DNA of 64,000 nt. Origin: Chloroflexota bacterium. Its GTDB lineage: Bacteria; Chloroflexota; Anaerolineae; Anaerolineales; UBA11579. Below the pieces are notes generated by a model. It ran no database searches, was not told the origin of the DNA, and saw nothing but the letters and a program-made list of their open reading frames with translations. The stretch covers positions 612,104 to 676,103 of the forward strand of contig JABFGG010000001.1 in the NCBI GenBank assembly GCA_013112575.1, in the 5' to 3' direction. Both the position numbers and the translations under genes were made by a program. Of this stretch, positions 33,892-43,396 are shown in pieces (the stretch's first letter is position 1; each line of letters begins with the position of its first letter).

Positions 33892-35136
33892 TTAAGCTTT
33901 GCGGTACTCGTGCGGCACCGAGTCGCCACCTTCCCACACGATGCGGCGGAAGTCCTCAGGGTCCGTGTTGCCCTCGGAGTTGACCAGCAACACATGGGAG
34001 TCGGGGCCAAGTTCCAGCGCCTCACGTAATTCAGCATATTCCGGGCGTTCCATCAGGAAACTCAGCGCGCCAAGCGTCACCGCCCCAGACTCGCCGGAAA
34101 CGATGAAGGGGTCATCGGCCAGCGGCACACCGTAAACGCGCATGCCTTTGGCAGCCACGTAGTCCGGGCACTTCATGAATATATCCGTGCAATCCCACAG
34201 GATGTCCCAGGCGACGGGGTTAGGTTCGCCACAGGCCAGACCGGCCATGATGGTTTCCAGGTCGCCCTCAAAATTGTGCGGTTCTCCATCCCCGATCTGG
34301 GCCGAGAGGTAGAGGCAGGCGGCCAGGTCGGGTTCCACGACGACGGTCTTGGGACGCTCTGCGCCAAAACGCTCGGCATAAAAGCCGATGGTGGTGGCAG
34401 CCAAAGCGCCCACCCCGGCCTGTACGAAGATATGTGTCGGCTTCATCATGCCCACTGCAGAGAAACCTTCTTGAGCTTCGGTGAACATGGTGGCGTAGCC
34501 CTGCATCACCCAGCGGGGGATGTCTTCATAGCCGGGCCAGGCCGTATCGGAGATAATCTGCCAGCCGTTGGCCTGCGCATCTTCATTGACCTGGCGCACG
34601 GCATCATCATAAGTACCGTCGATTACCACGACTTTTGCGCCGTTCTTCTCAATTGAATCGATGCGTGATTGGGAAGTGAGTTTGTGCACGTAGATGATGG
34701 ACTTAAAACCCATCTGGCGGGCCGACCAGGCCACACCCCGCCCGTGGTTGCCGTCGGTTGCGGCGGCGAAGGTCATATCGCCCAGTTTCTTGCGGGTCTC
34801 TTCAGAGGTCAGTTCTTCAAAGGTCAACTCGCGGTCGGTGATGCCCAGCAATTCGCGCACGGCCTGGTAGATGGCGTAAGAACCACCCAGCACTTTGAAG
34901 GAGCCTAAATGCAGGCGGTCCGATTCGTCCTTGACCCAGATGCCGCCCAGCCCCAGCATGTTGGCCAGCCCGGACAAGCCTTTGAGAGGACTGACGCGGT
35001 AGCCGGGGATCTGGCTGTGGAAGGCCCTGACCTGTTGTGTGATCTCGTTGGAGAAGAGTTTTTCGGCATGCTCGCTGTTGTGGATGGAGCCCGCCCGTTC
35101 GTTATGTACCCATTCGATGGGTTGTGTGTGTTCCAT
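33892..35136 (-). CDS. dpaL: Diaminopropionate ammonia-lyase
   Basis: 414 residues, close to the E. coli YgeX length. A PLP fold-type II enzyme that splits 2,3-diaminopropionate into pyruvate and two ammonia. The PLP lysine is Lys81 in LHLGSFKVLGG. TFAAATDGNHGRGVAWSA, HIFVQAGVGALAATT and FIVSGESGAVTLGAL are family landmarks for cofactor phosphate binding and substrate recognition. Monocistronic, ending at a palindromic terminator. No other amino-acid degradation genes are adjacent. Confidence 0.93.
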   Translation of the reverse strand: MEHTQPIEWVHNERAGSIHNSEHAEKLFSNEITQQVRAFHSQIPGYRVSPLKGLSGLANMLGLGGIWVKDESDRLHLGSFKVLGGSYAIYQAVRELLGITDRELTFEELTSEETRKKLGDMTFAAATDGNHGRGVAWSARQMGFKSIIYVHKLTSQSRIDSIEKNGAKVVVIDGTYDDAVRQVNEDAQANGWQIISDTAWPGYEDIPRWVMQGYATMFTEAQEGFSAVGMMKPTHIFVQAGVGALAATTIGFYAERFGAERPKTVVVEPDLAACLYLSAQIGDGEPHNFEGDLETIMAGLACGEPNPVAWDILWDCTDIFMKCPDYVAAKGMRVYGVPLADDPFIVSGESGAVTLGALSFLMERPEYAELREALELGPDSHVLLVNSEGNTDPEDFRRIVWEGGDSVPHEYRKA

Positions 35137-35253
35137 ATTTCTGTTCCCTAAGACGCGCTATGCGTAAATATGTGCAGCTTGAAAGGCTGTTCGCATAATA
35201 GCATGAATCACGGGCGCGTTGTGTTGCGCGCTAGACAGGGGCTGGTTAGTTGG

Positions 35254-35286
35254 AAAAAAGTGTGAGCGTAGCTATGCGCCCACACT
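35254..35286 (-). terminator. Rho-independent terminator of the WD40 gene
   Basis: On the minus strand a 10-bp stem (arms 35286-35277 and 35268-35259, one G-U pair) is followed by a run of six T (35259-35254). It begins 17 nt after the gene's stop at 35303. Confidence 0.85.
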
Positions 35287-35302
35287 AATAAGATATTTGT
35301 GG

Positions 35303-37252
35303 TTATTCAATTTCCGGCACTTCCCACAGTAAGATGGTGCCATCCCCGGAAGCGGAAGCAAGCACTTTTCCATCGGGAGAAAAAGCAAGACTCCAAATAG
35401 GATCGAAATGCCCTTTGAATACAGCGATTTGCTCTCCCTTTTCAACATCCCAAATTACGATGCTCTTGTCATATGCCCCACTCGCAAGCAAGTTGCCATC
35501 AGGAGAAAATACTACTGAGACAATCCTTTTTGAATGCCCCTCCAATCGCTGGATTTGTTCGAAAGTTGAAAGGTTCCACAGGATGATGTCATGGTCCCAT
35601 GAACCAGAGGCCAAAATCTCATCATTCGGGGATATATCAATAGAATAGACTATATCAGAGTGCCCTTCCAGAACTGCCAGGATCTCCGTCGTGGCAACAT
35701 CCCAGATGATGATGGTCTCATCATCGGACCCAGATGCGAGAATTTTCCCGTTGGAAGAAAAATCAATACTTCCAACAGGGCCATTGTGTCCCTCAAAGAC
35801 CCTAATCAAATTCTGGTTGTTATGATCCCACATGGCGATCGACCTGTCTTGTGAGGCTGAGGCCAAAACAGCTCCATCAGGAGAAAATTCAACATCATAG
35901 ACACTTCTGCCATGGGCATCTGATATATGCCAGATTGGCAAGTTGTTACTTGGGTCCCAAATGAAGATCGAATCATCGCCCGAACCTGATGCTAACAAAT
36001 CCCCTTGTGGAGAAAAGGCAACACTTGAAACCCACTCTTGGTGGCCTTCAAGTTTACCCACCTGATTCCTTGTTTCTATATCCCAAAGCAATACAGATGT
36101 ATCATCCAACCCCGATGCGATGGTTTTGCCATCTGGTGAAAATGTAATGCTTTCAATATTGGTAAAGCCAGCCAGCTCAATAGTTTGGCTACCACTGGCT
36201 ACATCCCAAACAATGATCTTAGCTCCAGAAGTAGAAATGAGCTCTGCCTCGTCATCCGAAAATGAGATGTTCCAAACCCAGTCTGGATGTCCATCAAATA
36301 TCTCAGTTGGATTTTCATGGCCTTCTTCCCAGAGTAGGATTGTTCCATCCTCCGATGCTGAAGCCAAAAAACTACCGTTTGGCGAATAAGATACAGCCCG
36401 GACAACGTCAGAATGACCATTTAATCTTCCGATTTGTTCTCCAGTCGCGATTTCCCAAATGCGAACGCTTCGATCGCCCGAACCTGATACAAGGTTTCTC
36501 CCATCTAACGAAAAAGTGAGGCTGGTCACCCAATCGATATGTCCGGAGAACTGTTCAACTAATGACCCTGATGTGATGTCCCACAGTCTTATTTCGTGAT
36601 CTCCTGAGCCAGAGGCAAGCAATTGCATGTCAGGTGAAAAAGCAACGCTAGACACCCATTTTTGATGCCCAACCAATATGTGAATTGGTTTACCGCTTTC
36701 AATGTCCCAAATGATAGCTTTATTGTCATCCGCACCTGAAGCAATCAGGCCCCCTCCAGCAGAGTATTCAACACTGCGAATGGTACCGGAATGAGCCTCC
36801 ATAGTTTTCATTACTTCCCCACTATAGAAATCGAGCAACAGAATATCATCACCCACCCCAGCCGCGATGGTGTTTCCATCTGGTGACAAGGCCAGAGTAA
36901 TTCCATAATCATGGAGCGGAATGATGCGTTCAAGCTCCAGGCTATCGCTAAAATAAACGAATATCCCAATACTTGTACGAATGACCAATCTTTCCCCATC
37001 CGGATGGAACTCCGCATCATAGGCACGGCCCATTCCGAGCCTTGCCAATGCTCCCTCAGGAATTGGCAAATCAGCGAGGATTTGAGAATTGAAGTCTACA
37101 ACTTGCGGTTGGGAAAGATTACGAGTATAGGTATAGCCAAATATACCCAAACTAAAACAAAGCAGACAGAGACTGAGAATAAAGCCAACACCCCCCGTGA
37201 TCATTATGCGGCGGTTTGAAAGCTCGCGCTCAGGATTTTGATATTTACTCAT
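35303..37252 (-). CDS. Membrane-anchored protein with 14 WD40 repeats
   Basis: 649 residues. A short cytoplasmic tail and one transmembrane helix (about 17-42) are followed by 14 WD40 repeats of about 41-42 residues (about 72-645). Most keep the GH...W/I-xSVAFSPDG-LLASGSxDxxIxLWD pattern. Fourteen repeats fit two seven-bladed propellers in tandem. It should display a large protein-binding surface outside the membrane. It has no enzymatic domain, unlike WD40-kinase fusions. Its own terminator lies downstream. It differs from the WD40 lipoprotein at 10348 in anchor type and in the regularity of its repeats. Confidence 0.93.
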   Translation of the reverse strand: MSKYQNPERELSNRRIMITGGVGFILSLCLLCFSLGIFGYTYTRNLSQPQVVDFNSQILADLPIPEGALARLGMGRAYDAEFHPDGERLVIRTSIGIFVYFSDSLELERIIPLHDYGITLALSPDGNTIAAGVGDDILLLDFYSGEVMKTMEAHSGTIRSVEYSAGGGLIASGADDNKAIIWDIESGKPIHILVGHQKWVSSVAFSPDMQLLASGSGDHEIRLWDITSGSLVEQFSGHIDWVTSLTFSLDGRNLVSGSGDRSVRIWEIATGEQIGRLNGHSDVVRAVSYSPNGSFLASASEDGTILLWEEGHENPTEIFDGHPDWVWNISFSDDEAELISTSGAKIIVWDVASGSQTIELAGFTNIESITFSPDGKTIASGLDDTSVLLWDIETRNQVGKLEGHQEWVSSVAFSPQGDLLASGSGDDSIFIWDPSNNLPIWHISDAHGRSVYDVEFSPDGAVLASASQDRSIAMWDHNNQNLIRVFEGHNGPVGSIDFSSNGKILASGSDDETIIIWDVATTEILAVLEGHSDIVYSIDISPNDEILASGSWDHDIILWNLSTFEQIQRLEGHSKRIVSVVFSPDGNLLASGAYDKSIVIWDVEKGEQIAVFKGHFDPIWSLAFSPDGKVLASASGDGTILLWEVPEIE

Positions 37253-37273
37253 GTGAACCCCTACAAGATATGC

Positions 37274-38164
37274 TTAGGCAGAGTCCCCAATCACCTGCCG
37301 CGCCACGGTCTGCACGCCGGTGTGAGTATAGTAATTGGTGGTGGCGTCCAGAAAGGCGCTCAGGTAGTCGAGCTTGTCGTCGGTAAAGGCGATGGCGCTT
37401 TGCAGACTGCGGCGGATGTTCTCTGGGGTCAGGTTTCGTTTGGCGCGGAAGTCCTGCATCCAGCTGCTGGCTGAGGCAAAGGTATTCTGCACGAAGCCTA
37501 GTTGCGCACCCTCATCGTCTCCGGGGATCAGGTTGCCAATGCGCTGGAAGATGGCGTTGTTGCGCAGCCCCGAAGTATTCAGTCCGCCAATAGCCTCACC
37601 GGCCTTGGCTACGAAATCAGGGCCGAGGGGAATCAGGCCGTCGACAGCTACAAGAGTTGCCATGCGCATCAGGTTGGCCTGGCCGTAGTCTGCCAGGGAA
37701 CCTACAAAATCACCCACGCTGTCAGCTTTCAGGCCCTTGAGTTGGCTATAGGCCAGCGCCTCGGCCACCAGCTTGAGGCCCAGGTCGATACTCTGCGATA
37801 CGTCAGCCTTGGGGGTCAACTTGGTAAGGATAGAAAGGAACTGGATTTGCTCCCCAACCTTGTTAGCCAATGCAGCTGCAGCCAGGGCGGTGTCGCTGAG
37901 GTCTACAGCCTGATACAGCCACATGGCCTTCTGGTAGTGGCTGTCTTCGGCGTTGTAGCGCTCCAATGCCCGCGTGCGGATGACGGCCACGCGGCCTGCG
38001 TCGCTGATGCCGGTGGTTTCGGTGATGAGGGCGTCGAAGTTGTTGGTGTTGGTCCACTCGCCCGGGGCCAGATAGTCCAGCGCCTTGAGCATGTAGGTGG
38101 TCACGTTCTGTTGGGGCAGGTTGTTGACCAGGCTGTCGATGGGGTCGGTCTGGAACATGGACAT
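37274..38164 (-). CDS. Helical protein of unknown function
   Basis: 296 residues, mostly alpha-helical, without signal peptide or membrane segment. No known domain was recognised. Phrases such as ITETTGISDAGRVAVIRTRAL and LAAAALANKVGEQIQFLSILTKLTP suggest helical-bundle packing. Start 38164 has GGAGG eight nt upstream; an in-frame start at 38224 lacks one. It ends 21 nt before the WD40 gene start and could be co-transcribed with it. Confidence 0.7.
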   Translation of the reverse strand: MSMFQTDPIDSLVNNLPQQNVTTYMLKALDYLAPGEWTNTNNFDALITETTGISDAGRVAVIRTRALERYNAEDSHYQKAMWLYQAVDLSDTALAAAALANKVGEQIQFLSILTKLTPKADVSQSIDLGLKLVAEALAYSQLKGLKADSVGDFVGSLADYGQANLMRMATLVAVDGLIPLGPDFVAKAGEAIGGLNTSGLRNNAIFQRIGNLIPGDDEGAQLGFVQNTFASASSWMQDFRAKRNLTPENIRRSLQSAIAFTDDKLDYLSAFLDATTNYYTHTGVQTVARQVIGDSA

Positions 38165-38237
38165 GGTGATGGCCTCCAGGTAGGTTTGCTTGGGATGTGG
38201 GGATATTTTACCCGCCCTGTTCAAAGGATTCTCGGGT

Positions 38238-38265
38238 AGGGGCGACCGGCTAGTCGCCCTTGAGC
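38238..38265. repeat. Degenerate REP-like palindrome
   Basis: GTAGGGGCGAC (38238-38247 plus flank) pairs with GTCGCCC (38254-38260) around CGGCTA. It shares the GTAGGGGCG left end with the perfect palindrome inside the transposase gene at 50672-50699, but the right end (TTGAG) has decayed. It lies between genes at 38164 and 38294. Confidence 0.45.
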
Positions 38266-38293
38266 CTGGAAAAAGTTGTTTTTTACTCGGTGT

Positions 38294-38959
38294 CTACGGC
38301 TGGTTTTGCAAAGCTTCACCCATTTCATCGCTGGTTTGTTGGCGCAAGGCTGCCAACTGGTCGCTGGTGTAACCATATTGCTCTTGCATTTGAATTTCGA
38401 CCACGCTCAATATAAAGGCGTAAGTCTCCAGGATAGACTGTACTTCGTCAAGCACCTCGGTGGAGTCGATTTCTTTGTCGAACCAGCGCAAGACCAGATC
38501 GTTGATCTTTTTATTTGCAACCTGCATCTCCTCCCAATGGGGGACAAAGATGTCCGCCTGGGCGGATTGGTCGTAGGCTTCGTCCGCTGCTTTGGTCAGT
38601 GCTCCGACCAGCAGCGCGACTGCAAAGCCATCGGCGCTGGAGATGGCCTCACTTTGCACACCCTCCGCCGTTTCCTTGAGCAGGGTTGCAGACAGGTTGC
38701 TGAAAACGAAGACCTTGTAGTTTTGAAGCACAGTCGCAAGCTCTTCTTCCGTATAGACCACCTCAGACGGCTCAGGCGTGGGCGTGTCTGTGGAAGCCAC
38801 TACGGTCTCCGTTGCCGAGGGTGTTGCTGTGACTTCGGCTGGAGGGTTATTAACGATGGCGGGCTCAGTAACGTCTGCTTGTGTACAGGCAAATAGGAAG
38901 AGCGTGGAGAGAGTCAAGATTGTGATATTGAACTTACGTGTGTACATTTTCACTTTCAT
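38294..38959 (-). CDS. Lipoprotein of unknown function
   Basis: 221 residues. Signal peptide with lipobox LFAC (STLFLFAC), a Thr-Pro linker (about 40-68), and a helical C-terminal domain (about 75-221) with LATVLQNYKVFVFSNLSATL and EMQVANKKINDLVLRWFDKE. No family was recognised. The start could also be the ATG at 38947 (MYTRKFN). AT-richer N-terminal part. Confidence 0.72.
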   Translation of the reverse strand: MKVKMYTRKFNITILTLSTLFLFACTQADVTEPAIVNNPPAEVTATPSATETVVASTDTPTPEPSEVVYTEEELATVLQNYKVFVFSNLSATLLKETAEGVQSEAISSADGFAVALLVGALTKAADEAYDQSAQADIFVPHWEEMQVANKKINDLVLRWFDKEIDSTEVLDEVQSILETYAFILSVVEIQMQEQYGYTSDQLAALRQQTSDEMGEALQNQP

Positions 38960-39036
38960 TGATACATAAATGTTTATCCCTCAGGATTTAGGGGTCATAG
39001 TACCCCCCTCGCACAGAGTTGGCGCTCACCGTGGAG

Positions 39037-39076
39037 ATTAGCAAAGCTAATTTCCGAGTCAAACCTGCTGTTTGAC
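39037..39076. repeat. Two adjacent short hairpins between ftsK and the lipoprotein gene
   Basis: ATTAGC-AAA-GCTAAT at 39037-39051, and GTCAAAC-CTGCT-GTTTGAC at 39058-39076. The first has the same GC-closed triloop form as the hairpins at 983-1028 and 1110-1124. They sit just after the ftsK stop at 39079, so they could also serve in transcript ending, though no T run follows on the minus strand. Confidence 0.5.
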
Positions 39077-39078
39077 CA

Positions 39079-41463
39079 TCAACGCTCTCCAGCAGGCGGC
39101 GCGGCTTGCCCGTAATCCAATATTTCACGCGTATGTGCCCCGCCTTCTGGTGGGCCAATGATGCCGCGTGACTCCATGTCTTCAATGATGCGGGCAGCGC
39201 GTGTGTAGCCGATGCGCAAATGGCGCTGCAGCATGGAAATGCTGGCTCGGCCCTGACGCCGCACAAAATCCACCGACTCCTCAAAAAGGTCATCCTGGTT
39301 GCCCACCCGCTCCATTTCCTCCACACCCTCAAAGGGCATGTTGGTCTGCTTGAGATGCACGTTGGGTGGCAGGTCGCTCTGGCGAGTGGTAGCTGCTACA
39401 GGGGCTGTAGAGGTCGTGCCCGCAAAGCCACGCCAGAACTGCACCAGGCGCATGATCTCTGGGTCGGAAACATACACGCCCTGCATACGCACCGGGGCAG
39501 GCGCGTCCGGGGCCTGGAAGAGCATGTCCCCACGGCCCAGCAGACGTTCTGCGCCGGGCTGGTCGAGGATTACGCGGCTGTCCGTGCTGGAAGCCGTAGC
39601 AAAGGAAATACGTGAGGGCACGTTTGCTTTGATCAGCCCGGTGACTACGTCCACCGAGGGGCGCTGTGTGGAAATGACCAAATGGATGCCGGTGGCGCGC
39701 GCCAACTGCGCCAGGCGGGTTACCAGGCGTTCGGTCTGGTCGGGAGCCACCATCATCAGGTCGGCCAACTCGTCAATCACCACTACTAAATAAGGAAGCG
39801 GTTTGCCGACCTGCACAGGGTCAAGGTTGGCGCGGTTGTTGTAGTCCTGGATATTGCGTGCACCTACGTCGGAGAACTTCTGGTAGCGACTGTCCATCTC
39901 ACGGGTGACCCATTGCAATACGCCCACGACGCGGTCAATTTCCACAACCACGGGAGCTAACAGATGCGGGATGCCGTTGTAGCCGGTCAGTTCAACACGC
40001 TTGGGATCGACCATGATCATGCGCAGGGTTTCGGGGGTATTGTGCAGTAGCAGGCAGGCAATAAGGGCGTTGACACACACCGACTTACCCGAACCGGTAG
40101 AACCAGCGATCAGCATATGAGGCATGGCCGAGAGATCGGCAGTAACCGCATTGCCGGCCACGTCCTGGCCGAGGGCGAAGCGCAACGGGGAGCCCATGCG
40201 CTGGAAGCCTTCACTCTCGATGACATCGCGCAGGTTAACTGCGGATATCTGGTCGTTGGGCACTTCAATGCCCACGTAGCCTTTGCCCGGTACAGGAGCC
40301 TCCACGCGGATACGCGAGGCAGCTAGAGCCAGTGCAAGGTCATCGGCCAAGGAAGATATCTTATTGACACGTACACGCGTTTGACCCTGCCGGGTCTGGA
40401 TGAAGTCAGGCTCCACGCCGAACTGGGTGATGGTGGGGCCGCGGTTGATCTCCACTACTTTAACGGGTGCGCCAAAGGAAGCCAGCGTTTCTTCAATCAC
40501 GCGGCCACGTTGATCATCTGCGCTGCTGTCGTAATCCATGGACGTGCCGCGGTCGAGCATGGTGCTGACCTCGGGCAATTCCCAGGCGCGCTCTTCAATG
40601 TCCGCGGCAATGTGCGTCTGGGTCATTTCGTTGGCTGCGTCGGCAACCGCAGGTGTGGGTTGTGTGGCCGCTGTAGGGGCTGCAGCGTGGCTTTGGGCAG
40701 GAGGCGAGGTGGAAACCACCGGGCTATCCTGAAGCGGGTTGGGTGGGGGTGGAATGGTGGGTTGGTCAGCCAAACGCTGGCGCTTTTCCAACTCTCGTTG
40801 CTGCTGCCACTGTCCCCAGGCAGCTTGAAAACGTTTCCACAGCGGCGGTACCCAGTTGAACAAGGCCCATACTGGCACGTCCAGGGTAAGGGCCAGGCCA
40901 ATCAGGAATCCAGCCAGGAGGGCAATGCCCAGGCCCCATAAACCCAGCCCGTTACGCAGCAGAACTGCAAAGAAAGCACCCAGATAACCACCGCCACCAC
41001 CTTCGCTGGCAATACCGTAAGCCTGCTCAGAGCTATCAATGCCTGTGAAGCTGTGCAGCAAGATGAGCAAAGTGAGGAAGAGCGTGGTCATCCCGACAAT
41101 ACGCTCAACAGAAACCGAAGGGATACGCTCAAAGTTGCGCAGAATGAGCCAGGCCCCAATCGCAATCAGGGCCAAAGGCAAAACGTAAGCGCCCCAACCA
41201 AATAAGTTAGTAAGGAAGCTGATCCAGGCGCCGGTGAGGCTGCCGTTGTTCGTGGAGAGGGCACTGAGCAGAGTGAGCAAGCCAACCAGTGCCATGCCCA
41301 CACCGGCAATATCCAACTTTCGGTCCAGCGACAAACCAGTGTTGATACTTTTGGGGGCGGCTTTGCGGCGGCGTGACGTGGACTTGGCGCGGGTGGATTT
41401 GGACTTGCTGCGCGAAGTCGTTTTGGAACGGGAGCGGGTGGGTTTTTTCTTGCGTGCTGCCAT
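39079..41463 (-). CDS. ftsK: DNA translocase FtsK/SpoIIIE
   Basis: 794 residues. A very basic N-terminus is followed by four membrane helices (about 55-200), a Pro/Gln/Ala-rich linker (about 215-300), and the alpha-beta motor. Walker A is IAGSTGSGKS with Lys460, and PYLVVVIDELADLMMV is the Walker B region. A C-terminal gamma winged helix (about 725-794: SMLQRHLRIGYTRAARIIEDMESRGIIGP) reads KOPS-like polar sequences. It pumps chromosomal DNA through the closing septum and assists dimer resolution. Length and layout match a typical SpoIIIE-sized protein. Confidence 0.96.
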   Translation of the reverse strand: MAARKKKPTRSRSKTTSRSKSKSTRAKSTSRRRKAAPKSINTGLSLDRKLDIAGVGMALVGLLTLLSALSTNNGSLTGAWISFLTNLFGWGAYVLPLALIAIGAWLILRNFERIPSVSVERIVGMTTLFLTLLILLHSFTGIDSSEQAYGIASEGGGGGYLGAFFAVLLRNGLGLWGLGIALLAGFLIGLALTLDVPVWALFNWVPPLWKRFQAAWGQWQQQRELEKRQRLADQPTIPPPPNPLQDSPVVSTSPPAQSHAAAPTAATQPTPAVADAANEMTQTHIAADIEERAWELPEVSTMLDRGTSMDYDSSADDQRGRVIEETLASFGAPVKVVEINRGPTITQFGVEPDFIQTRQGQTRVRVNKISSLADDLALALAASRIRVEAPVPGKGYVGIEVPNDQISAVNLRDVIESEGFQRMGSPLRFALGQDVAGNAVTADLSAMPHMLIAGSTGSGKSVCVNALIACLLLHNTPETLRMIMVDPKRVELTGYNGIPHLLAPVVVEIDRVVGVLQWVTREMDSRYQKFSDVGARNIQDYNNRANLDPVQVGKPLPYLVVVIDELADLMMVAPDQTERLVTRLAQLARATGIHLVISTQRPSVDVVTGLIKANVPSRISFATASSTDSRVILDQPGAERLLGRGDMLFQAPDAPAPVRMQGVYVSDPEIMRLVQFWRGFAGTTSTAPVAATTRQSDLPPNVHLKQTNMPFEGVEEMERVGNQDDLFEESVDFVRRQGRASISMLQRHLRIGYTRAARIIEDMESRGIIGPPEGGAHTREILDYGQAAPPAGER

Positions 41464-41583
41464 AGTTAGCTATTAGCCTTTAGTCATAAGCTGTTAGCTT
41501 TTAAGCTTTGATTGGATTGTAGCACAAATGGTCTGATTTCCATTTGTGTGTATATTGTAGTGTTAGATAGTGATTTGGACAGG

Positions 41584-41615
41584 AAAAAAGAACCTGACGT
41601 GGACTCGCCAGGTTC
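41584..41615 (-). terminator. Rho-independent terminator of the gene at 41633
   Basis: On the minus strand GAACCTG (41615-41609) and CAGGTTC (41596-41590) form a 7-bp stem with a 12-nt loop, followed by six T (41589-41584). Confidence 0.8.
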
Positions 41616-41632
41616 AACTAGAGTCGTTTGAT

Positions 41633-42289
41633 TTATTGGAACTCAGCCAGCGGCTTGACCTCGGCGGGCATATCCAGGCCCAGGGTGTTGAACAGGATGA
41701 CGACTGCAATCACAAAAAGAACAATGGAAGCCGTGCCAAAAACAAATCCCACTTTGCTGTCATCGCCTAATAATGAAGACCAGCCTGCAAAACCGAGACC
41801 AACGGCCAGGATAAGTAAGGCTATATCATAACCTGTACGGATGTTACCCAGCGACCCCGCCGCCCCAAAAGCAATAAAGGCATTGTCATAGAGCGCATCT
41901 GCTTCAGCATAAAGCAAATCGTAATAGTCTTCATCCAGGTCATTGGAACGGAATAAGGAGGCCAAAGCTTCATCCGATAGGGTGTCTTCGAGGATATTAC
42001 TGGCTTCCTGGTCTGCGCCTGTGGCTCGAAACACAAGAATCTGGGTGATGGCATCGAAATCGGTGACAGCTTTGCGGTCGGCTACGGAGTAGGCATCGTT
42101 GCTGCGTGCCAGCTCCAACAATCCAACAATCTGCGCGTCGCCTTCCATATTATCAACCTGGCTTTGTTGGAAGGCAGTATAGGCGGTGGTGATGCCGTAC
42201 AGCACGATCATGGTGCTGAGCACAGGAGTGAACCAGCGCGCCATACGGCTGATGAAAGAGGGATTTATTTGCGGTGATTTGTCTGTCAT
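41633..42289 (-). CDS. Membrane protein of unknown function with extracytoplasmic helical loop
   Basis: 218 residues. One hydrophobic helix near the N-terminus (about 20-42), a polar helical region (about 45-145, acidic), and two C-terminal helices (about 150-170 and 180-205). The layout resembles a membrane-tethered sensor or scaffold, but no family was recognised. A clear terminator follows. The gene is divergent from rnz. Confidence 0.72.
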   Translation of the reverse strand: MTDKSPQINPSFISRMARWFTPVLSTMIVLYGITTAYTAFQQSQVDNMEGDAQIVGLLELARSNDAYSVADRKAVTDFDAITQILVFRATGADQEASNILEDTLSDEALASLFRSNDLDEDYYDLLYAEADALYDNAFIAFGAAGSLGNIRTGYDIALLILAVGLGFAGWSSLLGDDSKVGFVFGTASIVLFVIAVVILFNTLGLDMPAEVKPLAEFQ

Positions 42290-42392
42290 AAAGGCCTCAC
42301 AAAACGATTTTGCCCACTATACCATCGCTGTTTTTATCTCGCTAAGCCTGACAGCGGTACAATATGCCCTACCCTGACAACGAGGCAACATT

Positions 42393-43337
42393 TTGTTCGA
42401 ACTCATCTTTTTGGGCACATCCGCTTCAGCGCCATCCGTGCGCCGCGGGCTTTCCGCACAGGTCATCAAACACGACGAGCACCGCTTCCTGCTGGATTGT
42501 GGTGAGGGCACCCAGCGCCAGATCCTGCGTTCGGGCATCGGTTTTCGCGGCCTGTCGCGCATCCTGATCACGCACGGCCACCTGGACCACATCCTGGGAC
42601 TGGCCGGTTTGTTCTCTACGTTTACCCGCTGGGAGACCATGGAGCAGGTAGAGATCTTCGCAGGAGGCTGGGCCTTGGAGCGCATTCATGCCCTGCTGTA
42701 CGACGTGCGCGTCATCCCCAAAAAGTTCACGGCGGTGGAGGTCAAGTTCACCGAAGTGCAGCCGGGCACGATCATCCAGGAAGAAGATTTCAGCATTGAA
42801 GCCTTCCCGGTAACACACCGCGGACCGGACTGCTACGGCTACTTGTTTGAAGAACGCGCCCGGCGTCCCTTTTTGGTGGAGAAAGCCGAGGCCTTGAGCG
42901 TGCCGGCCGGGCCAGCCCGCCGCGATCTGGTGAACGGTAAAAGCATAACCCTGGAAGATGGGCGTGAGGTGAAACCGGACGAGGTGCTCGGTGAAGAAAC
43001 GCCGGGGACCAAGCTGGTGCATACGGGTGATACCGGCCGCACGGACAATATCCTGGAATATGCCCGCCATGCCGATGCCCTTGTAACAGAAGCTACCTAT
43101 ATAGAAGAAGAAGCTGAAATGGCGAAGGATTTCCACCACCTGACCGCCCAGCAGGCGGCTGACTTGGCCAAAAAAGCTGAGGTCAACAAGCTGATCCTGA
43201 CACACATCTCGCGGCGCTACCGCGAACGCGATGTGCGCGATGAGGCCCGCGCCGTGTTCCCCAATTCAATCGTAGCGCGCGACTTTGACGTTTTCCAGGT
43301 AAAACGCGGGGAAGTGAAGAAAGTAGTCGAAAGCTGA
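42393..43337 (+). CDS. rnz: Ribonuclease Z
   Basis: 314 residues, a metallo-beta-lactamase-fold endonuclease that trims the 3' end of tRNA precursors. N-terminal LIFLGTSASAPS, then the metal motif THGHLDHILGLAGL, the exosite-like arm around LYDVRVIPKKF, HTGDTGRTDN and ILTHISRRY are all present. The start is TTG 42393, supported by GAGG at 42382-42385. The region carries a TACAAT -10-like box at 42358-42363. Confidence 0.94.
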   Translation: MFELIFLGTSASAPSVRRGLSAQVIKHDEHRFLLDCGEGTQRQILRSGIGFRGLSRILITHGHLDHILGLAGLFSTFTRWETMEQVEIFAGGWALERIHALLYDVRVIPKKFTAVEVKFTEVQPGTIIQEEDFSIEAFPVTHRGPDCYGYLFEERARRPFLVEKAEALSVPAGPARRDLVNGKSITLEDGREVKPDEVLGEETPGTKLVHTGDTGRTDNILEYARHADALVTEATYIEEEAEMAKDFHHLTAQQAADLAKKAEVNKLILTHISRRYRERDVRDEARAVFPNSIVARDFDVFQVKRGEVKKVVES

Positions 43338-43396
43338 AAAGCAGATCGTTATTACCTCTTTTCTACGTCATCTTAGATCTAAGGTGAAAAACAGAA

